From assembly GCA_013396995.1 (NCBI GenBank), contig VWZP01010364.1:62001-126000 (forward strand): DNA of 64,000 nt, in the 5' to 3' direction. Within the stretch, counting starts at the first letter, position 1. Each line of letters opens with the position of its first letter. This document shows positions 23,401-35,400 of this stretch, piece after piece. The notes below the pieces were generated by a model that saw nothing but the letters and a program-made list of their open reading frames with translations, was not told the origin of the DNA and did not search any database. Source of the DNA: Dicaeum eximium. Its lineage: Eukaryota > Chordata > Aves > Passeriformes > Dicaeidae. The position numbers and the translations under genes are program-made.

Positions 23401-26400
23401 TAAACAGCTCAGCAACATAAATTATTTAATTCCTTTGTCAAAACCCCCTGGGAATAGACAGAATGGCTGTTCCCTGCTTTGATTCGTGCTCCACTTGTTT
23501 GTTACATTGTGCGCTCATGTCTGGCACAGCTTGAACCTGCTCAATGAAAGTAATTACAGGGATGAGGGACAGATATCCTGAGAACGAGCACTCCGAGGAC
23601 GCTGCGCTCTCTTCATTAGCCACGACCTCTCCCTGTTGTGCTTTTCCAGCCTGGTTCCCTGGCCTGAGGCTGCTCCAGAGGGGAGGGAAGCAGGGCAGCT
23701 GAAGCCTCTCCACTGCCCACTTCCCTCCTCCCACGCTGTTACAGAGAGACCCTTCCAGCTTGTGGATGCTCTTCCTTGTCCTCTCTCCATCTCCCTTTCC
23801 CACTTTTTCCAAACTTGAGAGCAAGCAAGGGAAGCCAAGGGAAGACTAAACCACCAGCCCATGGCAGGGAGAGCTTTTAACAGCTTGAATTAGCAAGGTA
23901 TTAGTTTGTAAATCATATTAAAGCAGACCAGGTGATTGCCACAAACGCTCCAACGCCAGAAACTCCTCCTGGCCTTGACACAGCACTCAAACCCCATGTC
24001 CAAGGGGAAGGACAGCCCAGCCCAGCCTGTGGGAATCCATAACATTTAGAGGGTTTTTGGGAAAGCTGCAAAAGGCAGGCCTCAGAGACAGCAGAACTGT
24101 GATTAGAGCTAAGCAGTAGCCATAAAATAAGTCAGCAGAAAAGTTATATAAAAAGTATAAGAGGATGGACAATTAGAACAATGATTGTGTAGTAATGCTT
24201 GTCTATAATAACTTCCTAAGCTGCAGAAAAGTATATCTAGCAGATATAAAGAAGTTCTAAGCTTAATAACAGAACTCTGTGCATTGTGTTTTAAGGCTTA
24301 CAAACAGGTATTGTATTCGATATAAGCAAGTATTGTTTTAACTGAAGGTACGTGTGCTTATAGCGATTGGATGGAACTACTGTCAAAATGCTTTTGCTTT
24401 GTATGATTGGTTAGAAAACTTATAAATTAGGCTGTAACATTAAGTTCCCTGTCTGCCGTCTGGGATGTGAGCTGGTGGCATCTTTCCATTGCCATGACCT
24501 TGTAATGAGACTGATGCTGGAAAATAAACAGCTCAAGACGCATCCCGAGCAGTGCCGTCCCGTTCGTGCTTGTACACAGCCCCTGGCCGGCGATACAGCC
24601 CCCCAGTTTTATCCCCTGCAGGCCAGGTACTCACTTGCTGGAGTTCATGATGTAGCCCGAGGGGCACTCGTGCACGCACTCGTTGTTGTGGATGACATGG
24701 CACCCCGACTCCCGGGCGTTCTTGCACTTGTTGTGCAGCTCCTGGCAGAAGGCGAAGGTGACGCAGCGCCAGCCCTCGAAGCGGTAGTGCCCGGGGGGAC
24801 AGGTGTCCACACACCTCCCGTCCAGGTAGAAGTTGCGGCAGGCCACGCACCTGCCGGGGTCGTTGGGCTCCGTGCAGTCCCCGAGGCACTCGCTGTGGCA
24901 GCACTGCCCGTCTGCAGTGCAGCCCTGGGACTTGCAGGCAGGGGGACAGACTGCAGGAAAAAAACACCACAGGCAGGTCAGTGGCACAGGAGAGCCTGGC
25001 CACGTGTGACCCTCAGAGCTTACCAGGGGTGACAGCCGGCCCTGCTGGCCCTGGGAGCTTACTTTGCCAAGGGGCAACCATGGAGCGCAGGCATCTGCCT
25101 CTTTTCTACCTTTGAGTGCAAATTCTGCCTCATCTCCACTGGGCAGTGCAAATTCTGCCTCATCTCCATCTTTCAGTGCAAATTCTGCCTCTTCTCCACC
25201 TTTCAGTGCAAATTCTGCCTCTTCTCCACCTTTCAGTGCAAATTCTGCCTCATCTCCACTGGGCAGTGCAAATTCTGCCTCTTCTCCACCTTTCAGTGCA
25301 AATTCTGCCTCATCTCCATCTTTCAGTGCAAATTCTGCCTCTTCTCCACCTTTCAGTGCAAATTCTGCCTCATCTCCACTTGGAAGCACAAATTCTGCCT
25401 CATCTCCACTTGGCAGTGAAAATTCCATATTTTATGAACGTTTTTGAGGAGCCTTATCATTCATCCTCACAACTCATCAACGCTCATCTTCAGAAGAAGA
25501 AAACTGAGTTTTCCTGTTCCCTTGGTCTGGCACTAAGAGGCTCCAGGAGAGCCACGGTGATTCTGGTGTTATTTCTGAAGCTCAGGAGTGATGAGACTCC
25601 AAAGCAAGAGCTTCCCAGCCTGGCACAGCCAGTTTCAGCTACAAGATTCTTGTTTCTCAGTTTAAAAAACTGAAGTTTCCTACAGCAGTACTGAAAATAA
25701 CACATGTCCAACAGCACTTTTACACAACCCTGCAACTTTATCAGGATTTGCTTCCCATCTGTCTATCAGCCTGTCCCTGGTTTCCTGGAGGAAGCCCTGG
25801 CACTAACATGAGCTCTCCAGTGAGTCTCCCAACAAATCCACAAAGAAGGGCACCCACGAGTGTTATTGCTTGAGGTTTTTATGGTTTTCTTTTTAATTAC
25901 TCATTACTTAGCGCCCCACAATGCCTTTAACGAGTGGTTTGGGCTTTGAACTTGAAACCAAGCAGAGCAAACCCCGTGAGTAACTCGGGGAAGAGCAGGG
26001 CAGGATGAACAAAGCCAGGGGAGCTCCAGTGGAAGGTCAGTCCTGCCCCTCAGCATCTCCACGCTCAGTCTGAGAGGTTCAAATGAGGCTGAAATGATTA
26101 AACCCAACTCTGTAATCCAGAACACACCACAGAACTTCTTGTCAGGAAAGAGAACAGAGCTGAAATCAGCACTGCAAGAGCCAACACCAACGCTAAGCAG
26201 GGCTTCAGAAGCAGGGAGAAGGGCTTTAGGTGGGGGACAGGGACCTGGATTTATCCTCACAGCCTTTGAGATCCAACTGTGAATTGCCAAGATGCAGAGC
26301 AAGACACCCCCTTGTCCTCACCAAACCAGAGTGTTCTGTCTGAGGGAACACCTGAGCAGCTCCTGATGTCCTGCCTGAGCCCCCCTGGTGAAGCCCGACA

Positions 26401-29400
26401 GCACTAAATCCTGAATTAACACCATCTGCCTCAACATTTCCCCACCTTTCTGTCCAATACTCAGTGGCAGGAGGGGCTTTATTTGGGGAGGTCCTGACAC
26501 AGCAACATCCAGAGGTGAAATGTTCTCTCTAATTTTTGGTTAAGGCACCTGACTGAGCAGACCAGCAGTGGAACATGGTCAGGTTTTATCCAGCCAAAGG
26601 AGCAGCATGTGGCATCCACAGCACAACATGTTTGGATGATCCCATCTCCAGCTGTGTTAGGAAGAAAATCCCCCTCCTCCCCATGTTAGGAGATTGCAGA
26701 ATTAAGTGTGTTAAAGCTGTTAATGCCATTCTTGCAATAAGCAGCAGCAGATGAGGTAGTAAAGATGAGCAACCTCTGGTCTGCCACAGCCTGATAAATC
26801 CCTTGAAGAAATACGAAATGGATAAAGCTGAAATTCTACCACAAGGACAATTTAATCTCAAATATCTTACTGCTTCCATGTTAGTCCTTCACTGCAGGTG
26901 TTTTCTCTGTGCATCACTCATCCATTACAAAAAGCACAAGAATGTGTTTCAAATTAATTTCCTTTTGGGCTGACCAACTTTTTCCCCTTTTCTAGCAACA
27001 GGTCTTATTTTGTGATCCTGTCACAAACAGTACTTGATTGAATTGCAACAGCCAAACAGCAGCAACCTGCAGCTAACACCTTGCGTTAGACTAAATATAA
27101 AATGGGAAGCTTGTTTTAAAACCCAGGTTATCCATGGATATTTTAAATGGTTATACATTCCTTACCAGGCCATAGATGAACATAGTCTAGCAACAGGTGG
27201 AAATATTTGCAACAGAAAATTCCAGAATTTAGTCCAAAGCAATATCAAACTTACTAATTCCAGCCTGGAATATCAAGGTTTATGAGCAGGGGGAAAGCCA
27301 GGGCTGTTTCTCCCACACCTCCCCTGAGACAGAGATGTCCTGCAAGGAATCCTGCTCAGGTTGGTTCCTCCCTGGAGCAGGGTCAGCTTCCAGCTGGGAA
27401 GCAAAGCACTGAATGTAGGAATGGTTTGTGGGAGCTGGAGGGCGACTGCTGCCAGCACAATTCTCAGTGCTCCTCACCAGCATTTTCTCCTCAAGGGAGT
27501 CTTGCCCTGTTTCTTTCATGCACAAAAATTACAAAGTTTAAAGTCTCCAAAGACAGCATTTGTTTTCCAAGGAGCATTCAGGTAACTGGGAAAAGCTGGC
27601 CCTCATGCAAAGCACCCGGTGACACATGGCACCTACTTAACATTCTGTCACACAATATTTTTATTTAATTTGTTATGGAAACTAATCTTCAAAGCCCTGT
27701 GCTTATTTACACATTTTGAACTCAGCTGCAAGTATTCACAGGGCAGAAACCGCCTAAGTCTCCACTCTAAAGGTTTTCAGAAGATACAATTAAACTATTT
27801 TTAAACTGTTCTTAACGTTTCTCTTTTTCCTGTTCTGCAAGCTTTTGATGTCTCAAAGACAGCTCAAAGAAAGCAAAGCACCCAAGGCAACAGCTCTTTT
27901 TCCATTAAGCACTCAAGACCAGAAATTGTCAATCACCATTTTGTGCAAATCCTCATTACCCAAGATCCTGAACAGATGTCATGACATTGTCAAAGTCTGC
28001 ATGCTAGAGAGCATCTCAAGTCGTGTAAAACCTCTCCAGAGTATCTTCACTACGGCTTCTTACAATGTTACTCCAGGTTACGTGACTCAGATGGGCCAAA
28101 AACAGGTTTTGTTTGGGTTTTTTGCTGCCACGTTGTGCTTTCACTGCAGGTCAACACTGAATAGGTTTGTGCACCTCATTACCCTTCTCCACCGAGGTCT
28201 GCAGACCCCAATAATTGCCACAGCCCACAGAGATTTGCCTTTTTGCACAAGAAAATTGGCTCCCCAGGGAATGGTCCCGGCCCCAAGGCTGCCAGAGCTC
28301 CAGGAGCCTTTGGCCAGCGCTCTCAGGGATGCTCAGGGTGCCATTGCTGGGGTGTCTGTGCTTGATGATCTTTGTGGGTCCCTCCCAACTCAGGATATTC
28401 TGTGACTCTGAGGTGGCCCTTTGGGGAGCTCTGGCATGTGGGGAGGCTCAGGGGAGGTTCAGACATGACACCCACAGCCCCCAGACTCTGGTTAAGGCTG
28501 TGGGAGACTTCGGACAATCGGCACAGGGAAAAAATCAACTCCCCCCGTTCTTCACAGAAAGTCCAAAGGGAACTTCACAAGCCCAAGCAAGGGGACAGAG
28601 GAACAGCTATTCTGGGTAGGGGCAGAAGCCACCACCCTGCACCACAAAAGCTTCTGCAGGGCCATGGGTTCAGCATCAGCAGCAGGACAAAGCTGCCCAG
28701 CACAGCCACAACACCTCCTCCCCACATCTGTAGGAACTGTGTTTAAATCCCTGTCCCAAAGCTGACAAAGAGCCTGACATTAACAAACCTGGGGAAAAAC
28801 ACAGTGACACCAGAGGCTCAAACCTGTTGTTCCAGGGGTGAATAAATATTTAACTGGCTGCCAGCGTGGCTCCCAAGACTGAGGAAACAATGCCTTTCCC
28901 AAACCTTTCCGATTAGAGATTCAAACGGACATTTCTTGGTGCTGCTGAGGCCCGGCTGGGGGGGACAGGCGCAAAGGAGTCAGCGCAAAGGAATTTCTAC
29001 CTCCGGATTGCTCCCACCACTTCCCCGGGCTCCAGGTGGAAACAAAACCCACTGAGACTGTAAACACATTCCCGAGCCAGCACAGGTAACCAGGAGATCT
29101 GTATTTAACAGGCAAGTCAATTAAGCATTAAGCTGTTAAAAACTTTGGTGTTTTTAACTTTTTTCTTGTTTTCTGTTAATAAAACGGTGAATTGTCCAAA
29201 AAAGAGGGTAAAAACACCACTCAGGATAAGTTTTGCTGCTCCTTTGGGATTCTCTGCCACTGGGTGGGTTTAAATAGCAACAGCCTGGGTGAGCTGAACT
29301 GGGTGTTCACACAGGTTTGAGCTGGGTAAGAGGAACACGGTTCATTAAGGACAAATTCTGAACCACACACATGAACATCAAGATGCTGCACATGTGCTGG

Positions 29401-32400
29401 CCAGGCACCACACAGGTTTGGGATTGATTTGTTGTGAATAAAGGTTATGATCTTTTTAGGGTGCAATAACAAGCCCTGTGTGTGTGGATGGGGGTCAGTG
29501 AAGGCAACCTGGGCCACCATGGGTGTCCAGCGACCGAGCTGGCGGCGAGCAGCAAACTCTCCTCACACCATCAGCTCCTCTCCCCTGGCTTACACAAACT
29601 CTATTTTGATTACAGACAAGGCAATTAGGAGGCTCCAGATCCAACAGAGTCCAGGACACAAAACAACTGCGGCAGGAGAACCGCCCTCAACCTCAGCCAA
29701 TGCATTTGCTGCCTGCGCAGGGGAGGCATCCAACCCAACCGCCTGCTATCTGCACAAGGCAAACAGCCTTAACCCTGCCAGCTCCCAGCCAGCCCTGGCC
29801 TCCCACCACCACCCAAACCCCGCCAGCCTCAGCAATTTAATGCCATTTAATGCAGCTGAAGGGCTGCCGTGCGTTTTGCAGCAATTAATCGATGCGGGGT
29901 ATTTATAAGCAGGAGGGAGCCGGTGCGAAGGTGGTGTTGCCATGGCTGAAAATGGCTTGTTTTGGCTGAAAATGGCTTGTTTTGGCCTTGCCACGGCTGC
30001 CCTGGTGCCAGGGTTGGGCTGGTGTCATGTCAGATGACAGAACCCAAAGGCAGAGCCCCACAGGAACAGGATCGCAGTGCTCCGCACACCCCGTGGCTTT
30101 TTTTCCCCTTACTGTAAATGGCTGGGAGATGTGACATATAAATTTATCCCCACACACACCGAGTCCTGCTTGAGTTACGGCTGCAGAGGGAACTGTAATT
30201 TCATTTCCTAACGGTACAGTCCTGGCAGTGACCTCCACAGCAATGGGTTCTTGTGGTTCTAAACAAAAACAAAACCAACAAGGAAAGGGAAAAAAAAAAA
30301 AGGAAACCCAAGGACTAATCACCCCCGGCAGTAATTCCTCAGTGTGTTGCAAGCATGTGATCTTAATTCAGTACTACAGAGCCTGGGCTTGTTTCCTGCT
30401 GCAAGTGCTGAGCAGTGTTGCTGCTATGGAAATCCATATGGGTCTTACTCCTTATAAAATCATGTATGAAATCCTGTTGTACATACACAGTATTTTTTAC
30501 TCTATAGCTTTTGCTTTTTCACTCATTCTCTTCCAGGCAAGAAGACCCCTAATTCAGGCAGTTGTTAAGTGCCATTTGTCCTATAAATGTAATTTTTATC
30601 CCTAAATCAATTTTTAATTTTTTAATTATAATCATCTACTTTCTTGTGAGCATTTATTTGATCTGAATACATCGACAACACCTAATCCCAGTGCATTAAT
30701 GTATCATAAGGCTGAAAACAGCTATTCAATTAAGCAAAACTGTGTCTGGTGAAGACTAAGTAAAAAATAAATCTAAAACCCACAGTGGAGTGGGTGGACA
30801 GAGGATTGCTGCAAGAAAACCAGCGTACTGCAAACCCCACTGCATTGTGGCTTATTCCTTCAATTATTTCTTCATGTCACAGAGGCCAAAGAGGCAAAAA
30901 CCTAAACCCCAAACGCCACCAGCAGCAGAAACGTGCCTGGGAGGGACAGGGCTGGAGAGCTCCAGTGGACTGTAAAAAGCACAAGGACTTTTGATCGCCT
31001 TGGTGACAAACAACAGCAGCTCCCCCAGCCCTTCCTGAACCTACAAAATAAATGGAGTAACTAGAAGAGAACAAAAAATAAGAAGTTAACACGGTGATAC
31101 CAAAATCCTGCCGGCAACGCCCAGCGTTGGCCACAGTGGTCAAGCAAAATTCAGGAAATAATCATGAGATGCTCCAGCAAATTTGATGTCACTTATTCCC
31201 AGAGCTCAGCTGCTCTAACAACACTCATCCCTCCCTTTTCCCCAAAGACAACCAAGGAACAACCCTTCCAAAAGGCATCGACTCAAGTGCTGTAACCCAC
31301 AACAAAGGGCTGCAGTTCTCAGCACCAGCTCAGGAAGGAGCAAGTGCCAAATAAATCCCAGATTTTACAATCAGCACTAAAAGAAAGTGTTATTTATAAA
31401 ATAAGATATTACAGTACATAATGCCATGACCCCTCTGAACTGCGAGCTGGGAACGTTAGGAGGTCTGTATTTACACAGGAACAGATAAAATTAACTGCAG
31501 GTGCCTCCCTTCCCATGGACAGTGACTTCCAAAAACAACACACTTACTACAACGTCAAGGAAACTCTTCCCATTGACATTTCTCAGGACAACATTACACC
31601 TCTTATCTCATCTATCAGTAAGGACAAGAAAAAAAACCGTGTTTCTCCTCCCAACCCTTCCACAAATTACGTGCTGGACTGGAGCTACACGGAATGTCTC
31701 AGATATTCCAAACCAGGGCCGGGGTTCGGCCGCTTCCCGCCAGGTCTACACAGAAATGTCAGGGATGCTGGACCTGTGAGGATCAGCAAATATGAGTTTA
31801 GACAAGATAAAAGAGTTTGGAGCCGTGTGCCACCTCGTCCTGCCGTGATAGTGGAGGTCTGTGGAAGAGGTTGAATGGAGATATGGGAAAGGTTGAGCTC
31901 GGTTGTTTACAGAGGAAAGGGGCAGATAACAGGAGATCTCTCCAGAAACAGCCTCCTCTGTGCCAACCTCCTGCTGTTTAAACTGAGGAGTAACTCATTA
32001 TCTTCTGCACTACACCTGCTGGTGGGGCATTTCTCTGGAAATACGTATTTATTCCTATGTGAATTATGACAAGCAATACAGGAAACGTGGTAAGAGGAGC
32101 TCACACATCCGTATACACACACATTTTGCTTACATAATATATAAAATATATGTAAGTCATCTCAATATGGTGAAGCCTGGAGCAGTCATCAGCCTCAATG
32201 GACCCATGATGCCTTTGATCACTCGTCTTTCATCTTCTTAGGAAGTGACAACCTTTGCAAATGAGCTTCTCCAGCTCCATACTGAGACACAAAGCATGGC
32301 CCAGGTGTGCAAAGTCCTGTGCAAATTCAGATTTCATGGATGGAATTTGACAGCCCAATATCATCTCTTATTTTCAGGGACAGGACTTCTTGGGCTACAG

Positions 32401-35400
32401 ACCTCAGCTATGGAAGGCCCTCACCTTCTTCCACTGAACCCTCAGGACAGGCTCTCATTTTCATGGATTTTTTAGACCTTTCTGTTTCTCTCCATTGAAG
32501 GTTTTCACTCCTGCTCTCCTCTGTCACCCCAACTATTTACACAAAGAACTGGATGTTTCCCACCCAAGCATCCCTAATATTACCCAGATAGAACAAAGAT
32601 CAAAGAAATATTTTCCTTTTGTGCATTTTAAGCACTGGTGTTCCCACCATGGCTGCAAACCCCTCATGAACTGGACTTACATAGCAAAGTACCTCACACC
32701 GAAAAAAAATGAATTAATGAAGAAATAAAAACTCGAGACTAGGTCTGTTTTCATTCTCCTGGCACGTTTCAATCGAGCTGATTCCCTATGCAGGTACAAA
32801 CAACTTGCAGAAATCAAGCAACGCTGTTGGCCATCGAGCCCAAACTACCAAAACACAGAATTTGATTCGAAAACACAGCAGCAACTGTTAGAGGTGGGAC
32901 AAGTGTCACAAAGTGCACACCAGGATAGCAACCAGAAGCTGTAAATACTTTACCCAGTGTCTACAACAGTGCTGTTGTGCCATTCTCTGGCAAGCAGGTC
33001 AAGCCTGCTCCTTGTACTTTGTGTTCAAAATTACATGGGAGCTTAGTGTAAGGGATCAGAAATAACCACCCACCTCTGCTTGGCAGCTGGGTGTTTTTAA
33101 TATGCCAACCCCAAAACTGACACCACATCTTCAGACAAAATATTGTACTTCATTCTGTACAGCAGAATGGATGACTTGTAATTTAGACCAAGACCAGAAT
33201 CTTTAACATTAATTTGGGGCATTTCCCTGTAAAGCTCTGATCATAATTTTACTCACAAAAATAAGGTTGTTTTTTTGTTGTCATAGTTAGTTAAATTTCA
33301 ATCTTTATTACAACCCAATGATTTGGTGTTATCATCCAACGGTTGATGCCACCTGGGAGCCTCATAAAAGCGTCATGTTAATATTTAACTATTTATTACT
33401 CTCCAATGTACAGCATCTTGTAAACATCCCTGTTCACTTTAACCTGCTCCTGCCAAACCTGCTCACTCGCTGCAACCCCAAATCACAGGAAAGTGGTCCA
33501 GGCATGTCCTAAAAATAAGTGATGATCCTTGTGGGGCCCTCCCAGCTCAGGATATGCCACGAGTCTATGATTCTAGGAGCTGATATGTGAGAAACAGAGA
33601 CAAATGGAGATACACACAAAGACTTGGTGATGGTTTAAGACCAAGATCCCTCTGATTTTTCCAAACACAGGTTATTGCTTTTACTTACAAAGCCCATCCT
33701 GAAAATGAGGAGCAATGACACGATCAAGGCACGAGGCAAAACATCCAAGCTCTGCTTTCTGCAGAGATAAGGGAGGGACAAGATTCCTTTCCCCAAGGCC
33801 ACGGGGAAGGATGTTGTAGTAAACAAGGCATGAAAGAATGAAAGCTATGCTGACACGTGGGGATGAGGAAAGATGGAATTTTAGATACGTTATATAAACG
33901 TCATCCGGACACACAAAACAACAAAGCTACACCAAAACAGAGGCAGAGTTTACAGCAAAAATGGAGCTGTCCATAACTGAGAAAGGCAATGGAATGGGTG
34001 GAAGTGTAAGATTAACCACAAGGAGATTATGCTGATAATCTACACAGAAATGTCAGGCAGAGGTTAAGATTTTAATCTGGGCAGATTTCACGGCGCAGCC
34101 ATGAATTGTAAACATCGATACTGAAACCGAATTTGTGTTTGTGGGTGACGAGACTGAAAACAAACAGAGAGGGAGAAGGAAGGGGACTCACTCCAGATCC
34201 TCCTTTCTTGCTCCAATCCCTGTTCCTGCCTCACCTTGCAGAGAGGATGAGGAGAGAGAGAAAGGCAGAGCATCACCTGAAGGCCAGTTGTGCAAAGAAA
34301 GGTGGATTTTCCCGGGAAGCAGAATTAACTGGCTCTACCAAACAGATTTTTTTTTCTGAAATTACCAGGGTGCATGAACTGTTCAGTGCACAGTCACTTA
34401 GCAAGCTGCCCCAATCCAGGCTCAACAGGAGCACTGACACATCCACCCTCTACTGATCTCCCATATGGAGCTCCACACTGCACTGTGCCTTCATACACTT
34501 TACAGTTCTCCCTGAGCCTACAGGAATTTTGTCCAAAGCAATATCTGAACTGTGGGAAAGGAGAAATGGATGCAGTATCTTGTAAGTCAGTATCAAATCC
34601 ATCAATTAATTCTGTGCACCCATAAAAAATTGTCTCAACTCCTCGAGTTGTTGTTGCCTCCTCAACTCCTGCCCATTCCTCTGGACACCCTCCCCTGTTT
34701 GCCCAGAGCTCTATGCACGCTTGCCACAGTTTATTTCAAGGCATAAGAATTTCCTTAGCAGGACTGAAATAGATACTGTTTGCCTGCAGAGCCAAGCAAT
34801 GTGCAATGTATTTTTATTTACTACTCACCCTCGTCATCCTTGGAATACCAGCAATGGCCATTTTCAAGTAATTCACCAATATGTGGCACTGCACAAATTA
34901 TCCAGCTTGGCTCTTCCCAGATATCCACTGGTTTAACAGTTTCTCCTTACAAACACACTGATCCCTGGAGTTTTTTGTGACTGTGCCACATCCCTCTGCT
35001 GCTCCAACCCAGATGCCAAATCAGAAATGATAAAAATGACCAAAAGTCACACAAACACAACCGTGAGGAAAACCAAACGACTGGAGACGAGTACAAAAAC
35101 CATTAACTACATTGCACAAGCCACCCTTGGAGGCCATTAATCTATCTCTCCTTGTAAATTACGCAAGAGAAAGTTGTAATCTGAAGGTATTTAATGCCAA
35201 ACTAGTTGTGCCATCTCAACAAGGCTAACAACAGGGGAACTCAATCATGCAAAGTTACACTGAACTCAGAGATCTTGGATTCTCAATCCTCCTTCCACAA
35301 CAGTTGATGCCTCCAACTGTCAATGGTCACAGTTGTGAAAATTCTGCTTTATTTCACACCATGGTAACCTCTTAAAATAAAACTGTGACTGAAATCACAG

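Larger units (their letters stand above)
22455..24634 (-). other. INSR intron 3
   Basis: 2,180 bp. A CR1 fragment lies at 22590-22705 and a 549-bp solo LTR occupies the end next to exon 3. The middle shows nothing recognisable. Confidence 0.9.

Noticed and set aside
24475..25032. 185-codon plus-strand ORF from the LTR across exon 3
   Set aside because: Antisense of INSR exon 3; no protein similarity recognised. Only its possible transcription from the LTR is of interest.
31515..31874. 119-codon plus-strand ORF in intron 2
   Set aside because: Less repetitive than most spurious ORFs, but I recognise no domain and see no splice, promoter or polyA support. A protein search would settle it.
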